6,455 bases of DNA from an uncultured Granulosicoccaceae bacterium (GTDB taxonomy: Bacteria > Pseudomonadota > Gammaproteobacteria > Granulosicoccales > Granulosicoccaceae), in NCBI GenBank assembly GCA_937951695.1, contig CALFBL010000332.1:1-6455 (forward strand), given 5' to 3'. This document shows, piece by piece, positions 1-5,485 of this stretch. Under the pieces are notes generated by a model. It saw nothing but the letters and a program-made list of their open reading frames with translations. It had not been told where the DNA came from and made no database searches. Made by a program: the position numbers and the translations under genes. Numbering within the stretch: the first letter of the stretch is position 1; every line of letters starts with the position of its first letter.

Positions 1-1
1 G

Positions 2-322
2 GCTGCGAGTACCCTCTGGAGCAGGACTGTGACAATGGCCAAGACGATGACGAAGGTACTTGATCAAGGATTAGCTAGTCCTAAAGAGGCTGTAAGCAAA
101 GAGATGCAATTGTCCCCTTCCGCTGATGCGGTCATGGTGGGAGATTCATTGAAAGATGTACAGGCGGCCATGGCAGCCGCTATTCAGCCTGCGCTGGTCA
201 AGACAGGCAATGGGCAGCACACGCTCGATACCAACAAAGGCTTGGAGCACATTCCGGCGTACACGGATCTGGCTGCGTTTGTCGATCAATTATTGGCGAC
301 ACACGCGACAGATTCGCCGTAG
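2..322 (+). CDS. gmhB: D-glycero-beta-D-manno-heptose 1,7-bisphosphate 7-phosphatase-like HAD hydrolase, 3' part
   Basis: This is the C-terminal part of a HAD-superfamily phosphatase; the frame is open to the left edge, so the gene starts outside the window. The GTG at 29 is not a credible start because the catalytic N-terminal half of the family would be missing. The visible part has the HAD motif IV core MVGDSLKDVQAA (about 131-166) followed by PALVKTGNG, the arrangement seen in GmhB. GmhB removes the C7 phosphate of heptose bisphosphate in the cytoplasm during ADP-heptose synthesis for lipopolysaccharide. Location just before a PlsC-type acyltransferase matches the glyQ-glyS-gmhB-acyltransferase order known in gammaproteobacteria. 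The expected CxCRKPxPG stretch is not recognisable in this frame near the left edge, and the segment before MVGDS looks about nine residues longer than in E. coli GmhB. A frameshift or decay is therefore possible. The HAD assignment is firm; the GmhB identity is likely. Confidence 0.7.
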   Translation, partial: AASTLWSRTVTMAKTMTKVLDQGLASPKEAVSKEMQLSPSADAVMVGDSLKDVQAAMAAAIQPALVKTGNGQHTLDTNKGLEHIPAYTDLAAFVDQLLATHATDSP

Positions 323-338
323 GTCTTTATGGTTTATA

Positions 339-343
339 AAAGG
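339..343 (+). promoter_or_regulatory. Ribosome binding site of the PlsC-type acyltransferase gene
   Basis: AAAGG lies 7 bases before the ATG at 351. It supports that start over the long in-frame extension reaching back to 156, which would run through the gmhB coding region in another frame and adds no family-like sequence. Confidence 0.5.
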
Positions 344-350
344 TTTGCCG

Positions 351-1112
351 ATGTCCGCTGAGCCCATTTCATTAATTTATCGTTTATGGCTGATTGTGCG
401 CAGCGCTATGTTTTGGATTTGGCTTTTTACCACGACGACTGTGTTCGCCATTCCCGCCCTGTTGGCCAGTCTGGTCTCGTTCGGCGTTTGTTACTGGGTG
501 TGTGGTAAATGGATTACCGTGAACATGTGGGGGCTCGAATTTCTATGTGGCGTGAAATACAATGTGCAAGGGCAGGAAAATATTCCTGAACAGCCGTGTC
601 TTATCGTCTCTAAACATCAATCCACTTGGGAAACGTTTTTCTTCGCCTATTACTTGCGCCATGTGTTGTATGTGGCCAAACGCAGCCTAGCTTATATCCC
701 GGTATTCGGCTGGATGATCAGTCTGCTGGGTTTTGTCATGATCAATCGAAATGCCGGCCGGGGAGCCATTCAACAGATTTCAGAACAGGCCCGTATAAAA
801 ATCCCCTTGGGGCGATGGATCGTGATTTTCCCGGAAGGTACGCGCATGCCGGTCGGGGCCGAGCCTCAGTATCGAATCGGTGCCATGAAGGTATCTGCCG
901 ACACGCAAATTCCCATGTTGCCAGTCGCGGTCAACTCGGGTGAATTCTGGCCGCGCATGGGGTTCATAAAATGGCCTGGAACGGTGACGGTAATCTTTGG
1001 CCCGTTAATCCATCCGGGTAACAAAACACCGGATGAGTTACGTACAGAAGTACAGACTTGGATCGAAGGCCAGATGGGCCAGATCACAGTCAAGGACCGT
1101 TTCCCCTATTAA
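351..1112 (+). CDS. 1-acyl-sn-glycerol-3-phosphate acyltransferase (PlsC/LPLAT family)
   Basis: A membrane-bound lysophospholipid acyltransferase of 253 residues that transfers an acyl chain to the sn-2 position of lysophosphatidic acid or a related lysolipid. Residues about 17-50 are strongly hydrophobic and probably anchor it in the inner membrane. The four PlsC blocks are in order: H89-x4-E94 (KHQSTWET, the HX4E version of HX4D), AKRSLAYIPVFGW (109-121), FPEGTR (160-165), and LPVAVNSG (190-197). The HQSTWE variant with a final Glu is typical of the clade next to gmhB and glyS in Pseudomonas-type genomes, rather than of E. coli PlsC itself. The start at 351 follows the gmhB stop by 28 bases and has a good AAAGG site; the two genes are probably co-transcribed. 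Family is certain; whether the acceptor is lysophosphatidic acid, an ornithine lysolipid or another lysolipid cannot be read from sequence. Confidence 0.92.
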   Translation: MSAEPISLIYRLWLIVRSAMFWIWLFTTTTVFAIPALLASLVSFGVCYWVCGKWITVNMWGLEFLCGVKYNVQGQENIPEQPCLIVSKHQSTWETFFFAYYLRHVLYVAKRSLAYIPVFGWMISLLGFVMINRNAGRGAIQQISEQARIKIPLGRWIVIFPEGTRMPVGAEPQYRIGAMKVSADTQIPMLPVAVNSGEFWPRMGFIKWPGTVTVIFGPLIHPGNKTPDELRTEVQTWIEGQMGQITVKDRFPY

Positions 1113-1165
1113 CGCCCGCGCGCTCGAACCAACGAGTCGTGTTATCAACACTCACAGGTCAAGCT

Positions 1166-2071
1166 ATGTCTGAAGCGATAAAAATTGCCGTATTCGGGTT
1201 GGGTTCTATGGGGTTTGGCATGGCTGAATCGCTGGTGCGTGCTGGCTGTGTCACCTACGGTTATGACCCCGTTGCTGATTTACAAGATCGTCTGGTAACC
1301 GTAGGCGGGGTATCAGCTGAGTTTGCCGATGTGGCGCAAGAGGTGTCTGCGGTTGTGGTCGTTGTGCTCAATGCGGCGCAGGTCGAGTCGGTGTTGTTTG
1401 GTGACTCAAATTCAGTGGGGGTGGTGGCAGGTCTGAAACCGGGGGCCGTGGTGTTATCGTGCGCGACAGTTGCGCCGATGTTTGCCAAGCAGATGCAAGC
1501 GCAATGTGCGGATCACGGCGTGCTGTATCTTGATTCCCCGATCTCTGGTGGTGCTGTGAAAGCCCGCATGGGGGCTTTGTCCATCATGGCCTCAGGCTCA
1601 GCCGAGGCGTTTAACGCTAGTCGTCCGGTGCTCGACGCAATCGCTGAAAAGGTGTTTGTGCTGGGAGACACCGCGGGTGCGGGTTCTGCGATGAAAGCGG
1701 TGAATCAAATGCTGGCGGGGGTGCATATTGCGGCGATGGCAGAAGCACTAACCTTTGGCGTGACACAAGGGGTGGAGCCCGAGACCTTTGTTGAAGTAAT
1801 CACTCAATGCGCGGGTAACAGCTGGATGTTGGAGAATCGTGCACCGCATATTGTCGCCGGTGACTACACCCCGCACAGCGCGGTGAACATCTGGCCTAAA
1901 GATCTGGGTATCGTGTTGGATGCTGCACAAAGCGCTGGCTTTCAAGCGCCGCTTACCACAGCAGCGCTTGAGCAATTCAAGGCGGCGGTGGATGCAGGTC
2001 TGGGCGCAGAAGACGATGCAGCGGTGGCGAAAGTGTACGCTCATGCTGCGGGTATTACGTTACCCGGATAA
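1166..2071 (+). CDS. ltnD: L-threonate dehydrogenase-like NAD-dependent beta-hydroxyacid dehydrogenase
   Basis: A 301-residue member of the 6-phosphogluconate/3-hydroxyisobutyrate dehydrogenase family. The Rossmann dinucleotide motif GLGSMG is at 11-16, the substrate-binding DSPISGGAVKA at 123-133, the catalytic lysine K177 in GAGSAMKAVNQ, and K245-D246 in the C-terminal helical domain. Several stretches match E. coli YgbJ/LtnD from memory: NAAQVxxVLFG (69-79), LAGVHIAA (183-190), AGNSWMxENR (216-225), GDYTPHSAV (232-240), and the ending GITLPG. LtnD oxidises L-threonate at C2 to 2-oxo-tetronate, normally followed by the OtnK kinase and OtnC aldolase, neither of which is here. The usual DIFVKDLG reads NIWPKDLG (241-248), so substrate preference may differ. 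The ATG at 1166 has AGG 7 bases upstream and starts just before the nucleotide-binding strand; the longer open frame upstream overlaps the acyltransferase gene and is not family-like. It converges with the TSUP gene. Confidence 0.78.
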   Translation: MSEAIKIAVFGLGSMGFGMAESLVRAGCVTYGYDPVADLQDRLVTVGGVSAEFADVAQEVSAVVVVVLNAAQVESVLFGDSNSVGVVAGLKPGAVVLSCATVAPMFAKQMQAQCADHGVLYLDSPISGGAVKARMGALSIMASGSAEAFNASRPVLDAIAEKVFVLGDTAGAGSAMKAVNQMLAGVHIAAMAEALTFGVTQGVEPETFVEVITQCAGNSWMLENRAPHIVAGDYTPHSAVNIWPKDLGIVLDAAQSAGFQAPLTTAALEQFKAAVDAGLGAEDDAAVAKVYAHAAGITLPG

Positions 2072-2094
2072 GGGTTTCGTCTACAGTGCTTTGC

Positions 2095-2850
2095 TTAAAA
2101 CGCTTTGCGGATGATGTTCAATCCCATCAGTAAAAAGAACCACAGCACCACGCGCCGAAACACCGCTTCATCCAGACGATGGCGAATTTTCTCGCCAAAG
2201 GCAAAGCCTAGCAGGGCCGGGAATACCAGTAGTAACGACACCAGTGCCTGACCGGGTGTGATCAAACCCAAAACCGCATAGCAGAGTCCTAGCACCAGGC
2301 TACCCAGTAACAACAGCGCACCGACCAGGGCCACAAAGGTGGTTTTATCGGTGCGAATCGCGCTCATAAACACCACGATGGGTGGCGCCCACACGCCCGT
2401 TATACCCCCGACGAAGCCTGCGCTGACACCGGCTGTGAGCTGAGCGTGGCGATTGAACCGGGTATCGAGCTCGGGAATGACGCCGGCGAGGCTAACCGCG
2501 GCAAACAACACGATAGTAATACCGAGTAAGAGTGTGACAAAGCCAATACTGACGCCAGGCGCCGCGAACGCAAAGAGCGCAATGCTGATCGCCATGGATG
2601 TCGTCAATGGAATAAATTGTTTAAGCCGATAAAGATGCTGCCGCGATCTCCAGACCTGCCAGGCATTGGTTGACATCATGGGCATGATCACCAGAGCTAT
2701 CGCGATACGAGGATCGGTAAATTGCGCTGTCAGACTGATCGCAGCGGTTGGTAGCCCGATGCCGATGGTGCCCTTAATGAGCCCTGCCAAGACGTACACC
2801 AAAACCACACTGAGCAATACGCTGGTGGGTAAACTGCTTAAGATGTCCAC
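2095..2850 (-). CDS. Sulfite exporter TauE/SafE (TSUP) family membrane transporter
   Basis: A 251-residue polytopic inner membrane protein with about eight hydrophobic segments. It shows the internal duplication of the TSUP family: the first repeat has AGLIKGTIGIGLPT (22-35) and the second has GVSAGFVGGITGVWAPPIV (141-159), each a glycine-rich re-entrant-like element. The C-terminal FGEKIRHRLDEAVFRR segment (218-233) followed by a last hydrophobic helix is also typical. Known family members export sulfite, sulfoacetate or other small organic anions, or take up similar compounds; the substrate cannot be called here. The start is a GTG at 2850, 10 bases after the yjjV stop, with no clear Shine-Dalgarno sequence, so translation is probably coupled to yjjV. 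The convergent ltnD neighbour gives only a weak hint that a carboxylate might be carried. Confidence 0.9.
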   Translation of the reverse strand: MDILSSLPTSVLLSVVLVYVLAGLIKGTIGIGLPTAAISLTAQFTDPRIAIALVIMPMMSTNAWQVWRSRQHLYRLKQFIPLTTSMAISIALFAFAAPGVSIGFVTLLLGITIVLFAAVSLAGVIPELDTRFNRHAQLTAGVSAGFVGGITGVWAPPIVVFMSAIRTDKTTFVALVGALLLLGSLVLGLCYAVLGLITPGQALVSLLLVFPALLGFAFGEKIRHRLDEAVFRRVVLWFFLLMGLNIIRKAF

Positions 2851-2860
2851 GTTATCTGGG

Positions 2861-3640
2861 TTACGCCGCGTGCAGCACGGGTAAGTTAAATAGATCGATG
2901 GCGTTTTGTGTGCTCACTTGGGCTACCGCTTCAATCGGTGTGTCTTTAAGCTCGCTTATGCAGTGCAGCACCTCGGCAAGATACGACGGTTCGTTGCGTT
3001 GTCCGGTGTAAGTGCTGGGCGGTTGAAATGGGGCGTCGGTCTCCAGCACCAGGCACTCAAGCGGCAAGCGCTTGACCAGCTTGCGCAGGCGGGTGGCGCG
3101 AGTGTAGGTTAGAGCCCCGCCAAAGCCCAGTTTGTAACCCTGGTCGATCAATCTCATCGCTTGTTGCAGGGAGCCGTTAAAGCTGTGCACGACCCCCTTG
3201 CTATGACCAGATGAACGCACCAAGGTGATCACATCTTCCACCGCTTTGTGGGCGTGAATGATAATGGGTAGACGAAATTCGCGGGCCAGTGATAACTGAC
3301 CCGCAAACAGGTGCTGCTGCGCAGGTTTGTCGACCGCTTTGGTACTGTAGTCCAGCCCACATTCCCCCACGGCAATGGGCCTCTCACGACCGAGCCATTG
3401 CGCCAGATCGTGCAAATGTTGCGGCTGATGGTGAGGCATAAAACGCGGGTGCAGGCCGTAACAGGGATACAGTTCATCGTGATCGGTGCATAGGCTGCGG
3501 ATACGTGGCCAGTTGTTAAAGTGTATGCCCGGTACTATTTGAGCGATAACGCCTGCGCTGCTGGCTCGGGACAAGACGTCCGCCAGATCGGTGGTCAAAG
3601 CCTCATCATCGATGTGTACGTGGCTGTCGATTAACTGCAT
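2861..3640 (-). CDS. yjjV: TatD-family metal-dependent hydrolase, YjjV type
   Basis: A 259-residue TIM-barrel hydrolase with two metals expected in the active site. Numbered from the ATG at 3640, the metal ligands are visible: H7 and H9 in DSHVHID, E93 in GECGLDY (92-98), H129 in IIIHAHKA, H152 in VHSFNGS (151-157), and D202 in LETDAPFQPP. YGLHP (61-65) and the run SLQQAMRLIDQGYKLGFGG (157-175) resemble E. coli YjjV more than TatD or YcfH. TatD proteins are 3'-5' DNases or deoxyribonuclease-like enzymes; the cellular substrate of the YjjV branch is uncertain. A GTG at 3649 would add three residues, but AGGAG lies 8 bases before the ATG at 3640 and only overlaps the GTG codon, so the ATG is preferred. 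It is the first gene of a probable operon with the TSUP transporter. Confidence 0.93.
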   Translation of the reverse strand: MQLIDSHVHIDDEALTTDLADVLSRASSAGVIAQIVPGIHFNNWPRIRSLCTDHDELYPCYGLHPRFMPHHQPQHLHDLAQWLGRERPIAVGECGLDYSTKAVDKPAQQHLFAGQLSLAREFRLPIIIHAHKAVEDVITLVRSSGHSKGVVHSFNGSLQQAMRLIDQGYKLGFGGALTYTRATRLRKLVKRLPLECLVLETDAPFQPPSTYTGQRNEPSYLAEVLHCISELKDTPIEAVAQVSTQNAIDLFNLPVLHAA

Positions 3641-3648
3641 GGCCGGCA

Positions 3649-3653
3649 CTCCT
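3649..3653 (-). promoter_or_regulatory. Ribosome binding site deciding the yjjV start
   Basis: On the minus strand AGGAG is followed by 8 bases and then the ATG at 3640. The last base of this site is the first G of the alternative GTG at 3649, so it can serve only the ATG. This shortens the longest open frame by three codons. Confidence 0.7.
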
Positions 3654-3664
3654 GAGGGGGCTTG

Positions 3665-3673
3665 ACTCTAGCA
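3665..3673 (-). promoter_or_regulatory. Candidate extended -10 promoter for yjjV and the TSUP gene
   Basis: The minus strand reads TGCTAGAGT, a TGn extension followed by TAGAGT (four of six against TATAAT). No good -35 element is seen at the usual distance. Transcription would start near 3658, leaving a leader of about 18 bases that still contains the AGGAG site. Pattern match only. Confidence 0.3.
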
Positions 3674-3696
3674 CAGCCCTTGAGACGTGCATCCCT

Positions 3697-3705
3697 TGGT
3701 ACACT
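3697..3705 (+). promoter_or_regulatory. Candidate extended -10 promoter for ypfJ and downstream genes
   Basis: The plus strand reads TGGTACACT, a TGn extension followed by TACACT (four of six against TATAAT). A TTGAGA resembling a -35 element lies at 3680-3685 but only 14 bases away, which is short. The start of transcription would be near 3712, giving a leader of about 24 bases. It sits back to back with the yjjV candidate promoter in the same intergenic region. Pattern match only. Confidence 0.32.
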
Positions 3706-3720
3706 TATGCGCAAATCGAT

Positions 3721-3727
3721 GGGTGAG
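3721..3727 (+). promoter_or_regulatory. Ribosome binding site of ypfJ
   Basis: GGGTGAG lies 8 bases before the ATG at 3736. An AGGA at 3730-3733 is too close to the start codon to be the main site. Confidence 0.5.
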
Positions 3728-3735
3728 ACAGGATT

Positions 3736-4629
3736 ATGCGCTGGAGACAAGGACGACGTAGTACCAACATAGAGGACTTGCGTGGCAAAAAGGGCCGTAG
3801 GCGGACGGTGCGACGCGGCGCTGGAGGCGGTGCCAAGCTAGGTGGTGGCGTGGGCATTATCGTTTTGCTGATTGGCTTGTTTTTAGGTGTCGATTTGTCG
3901 GGGTTGGTGGGCGGTGGTGGCGGTCAGGTAGGCATTCCCCAAATGCAGTATCCCGGCGATAGCGTCAGTGGTCAGGGCCCGGCCATTCGCAACGACGATG
4001 AAGCGGCGAATTTCATTGCCACCGTGTTAGCCGACACCGAAGACGTCTGGAACAAATTGTTCCGCCACGCGGGTAAGCAATATCAGGAACCCCGATTGAC
4101 GTTATTTTCAGACGGCGTCAGCTCGGCGTGTGGGTTTACCTCATCGGCGGCGGGTCCGTTTTACTGCCCGGGTGACGACAACGTCTATATCGACTTGAGT
4201 TTTTTTCGTCAATTACAAGGCATGGGGGCAGCAGGCGACTTTGCGCAAGCGTATGTCATTGCGCACGAAATCGGGCATCACGTGCAAAACCAGTTAGGTG
4301 TCTCCATGGCTGTACAAAGACAGCGGCGGCAGTTGCCCAAAGCTCAAGGTAATGCTTTGTCGGTTGCCACCGAATTGCAGGCCGATTGTTATGCAGGTGT
4401 TTGGGCGCATCACGCCCATAAAGATCGTCAAGTGCTGGAACCTGGAGATCTGGAAGAGGGTATGAACGCGGCTGCGAAAATTGGTGATGACGCATTGATG
4501 GCCAACGCCGGTCGTCGCGTGCATCCGGATAATTTTACTCATGGCACATCGCAGCAACGCCAACAATGGCTGCTACGTGGCCTTGAAACCGGTGACGCAA
4601 ACGCTTGCAATACCTTCGGCAACAATTGA
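3736..4629 (+). CDS. ypfJ: YpfJ-type neutral zinc metallopeptidase
   Basis: A 297-residue protein of the Zn_peptidase (YpfJ) family, close to the family's usual length. The start MRWRQGRRSTNIEDLRG is the characteristic N-terminus, followed by a basic stretch (18-27), one membrane segment (about 38-52) and a glycine-rich linker (56-67). This suggests an inner membrane anchor with the peptidase domain in the periplasm. The zinc motif is H177-E-I-G-H181 in VIAHEIGHHVQNQLG. Further family blocks are SSACGFTSSAAGPFYCPGD with C132 and C144 (129-147), ELQADCYAGVWA (213-224, E213 a likely third metal ligand), and FTHGTSQQR (267-275). The physiological substrate of the family is not established. It stands at the head of a probable three-gene transcription unit, with only 4 bases between its stop and the next start, and is divergent from yjjV. 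Confidence 0.93.
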   Translation: MRWRQGRRSTNIEDLRGKKGRRRTVRRGAGGGAKLGGGVGIIVLLIGLFLGVDLSGLVGGGGGQVGIPQMQYPGDSVSGQGPAIRNDDEAANFIATVLADTEDVWNKLFRHAGKQYQEPRLTLFSDGVSSACGFTSSAAGPFYCPGDDNVYIDLSFFRQLQGMGAAGDFAQAYVIAHEIGHHVQNQLGVSMAVQRQRRQLPKAQGNALSVATELQADCYAGVWAHHAHKDRQVLEPGDLEEGMNAAAKIGDDALMANAGRRVHPDNFTHGTSQQRQQWLLRGLETGDANACNTFGNN

Positions 4630-4633
4630 TCCT

Positions 4634-5470
4634 ATGCGTCTGAGTCCAACTGAATTTGACCGCTGGCCCAACAAGCGTGTGACCTTGTTAGGAATGTCGG
4701 GTGTGGGCAAAACACGCCTGGCCAGTATTTTGCGCAACAACAACTGGTTTCATTATTCTGTGGACTACCGCATTGGTACGCACTATCTGGATGAAGCCAT
4801 TCTCGATAACGTAAAAACGCAAGCGATGCAGGTGCCGTTTTTACGTACTTTACTGATGAGTGATTCGATCTACATCAGCAACAATGTCACGTTCGAAAAC
4901 CTCGACCCTTTATCGACATTCCTAGGTAAATTAGGTAACCCCGATCTGGGCGGCTTACCATTGGAGGAATTTCAACGCCGACAAGCCTTGCATCTGGAAG
5001 CCGAACTCAATGCGATGCGCGACGTCGAGGCGTTCATTGACAAAGTCGACAAGATTTACGGCTATCCGCATTTTTTAAATGATGTTAGCGGTAGCATGTG
5101 CGAACTGGATGATTCTGCTTTGATCAATGCTGTGGCCGAGAACACGGTGATGATTTACATTGAAGCCAACGCAGCAGATGAGAAATTCCTGATCGATCGG
5201 GCGCAGAATTCCCCCAAGCCGCTGTACTACCGCGAAGCGTTTCTTACCGAGCATCTGGCGAAGTATAAAAAAGAGAAATCCTTGTCGTATGTGGCCGATA
5301 TCGATCCCGATGACTTTATGCGTTGGGTATTTCCGCATTTATTTTACGCCCGGCTGCCGCGTTACCAAGCCATCGCCAAACAATATGGGTACTCGGTGCC
5401 AGCACGGGATGCATATCAGGTTGAAACCCTTGACGATTTTAATGATTTGATTCGCACCGCTTTAAAGTAG
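4634..5470 (+). CDS. Uncharacterised P-loop ATPase, possibly a small-molecule kinase
   Basis: A 278-residue soluble-looking protein whose function I do not recognise; similar conserved proteins are usually labelled simply ATPase. A Walker A motif GMSGVGKT is at 20-27, right after a beta-strand (RVTLLG). About 19 residues after the P-loop lysine comes YSVDYRIGTHYLDE (41-54), with D45 placed like the substrate-side aspartate of shikimate kinase-like enzymes. Other marked features are FLNDVSGSMCELDD (147-160), a hydrophobic strand with acidic end TVMIYIEA (171-178), and a basic stretch with Y198-Y199-R200 and KYKKEK (210-215) that could act as a lid. No membrane segment or second recognisable domain is present. 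The ATG at 4634 is chosen because it begins shortly before the P-loop strand; upstream in-frame codons overlap ypfJ. No Shine-Dalgarno is seen, so coupling to ypfJ translation is likely. metA follows after 15 bases. The kinase idea is inference from motif spacing. Confidence 0.85.
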   Translation: MRLSPTEFDRWPNKRVTLLGMSGVGKTRLASILRNNNWFHYSVDYRIGTHYLDEAILDNVKTQAMQVPFLRTLLMSDSIYISNNVTFENLDPLSTFLGKLGNPDLGGLPLEEFQRRQALHLEAELNAMRDVEAFIDKVDKIYGYPHFLNDVSGSMCELDDSALINAVAENTVMIYIEANAADEKFLIDRAQNSPKPLYYREAFLTEHLAKYKKEKSLSYVADIDPDDFMRWVFPHLFYARLPRYQAIAKQYGYSVPARDAYQVETLDDFNDLIRTALK

Positions 5471-5485
5471 AAACGAATACTTCCT

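Noticed and set aside
156..350. N-terminal extension of the acyltransferase frame back to 156
   Set aside because: It overlaps the gmhB 3' end in another frame, has arginine/tryptophan-rich non-family sequence, and the ATG at 351 has a good ribosome site.
614..634. HX4E instead of HX4D in the acyltransferase, considered as a missing catalytic residue
   Set aside because: Glu at this position (KHQSTWE) is a known variant in this clade of PlsC-type enzymes, and the other three motifs are intact.
1113..1165. Possible regulatory hairpin (GTGTT / AACAC, 3-base loop) before ltnD
   Set aside because: A five-base stem with no T-run and no recognisable operator or promoter around it; not distinguishable from chance.
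2049..2066. Inverted repeat CGGGTA / TACCCG with a 6-base loop at the end of ltnD, considered as a terminator
   Set aside because: No T-run follows the stem on either strand and the stem lies inside the last ltnD codons. It is too weak to call a terminator between the convergent genes.
2088..2108. Direct repeat GCTTTGC twice, 14 bases apart, at the TSUP stop codon
   Set aside because: Seven bases repeated once is expected by chance and there is no sign of an insertion or attachment site.
5471..5485. A SAM-type riboswitch or MetJ operator before metA
   Set aside because: Only 15 bases separate metA from the preceding gene, with no room for an aptamer and no MetJ-box-like repeats seen.
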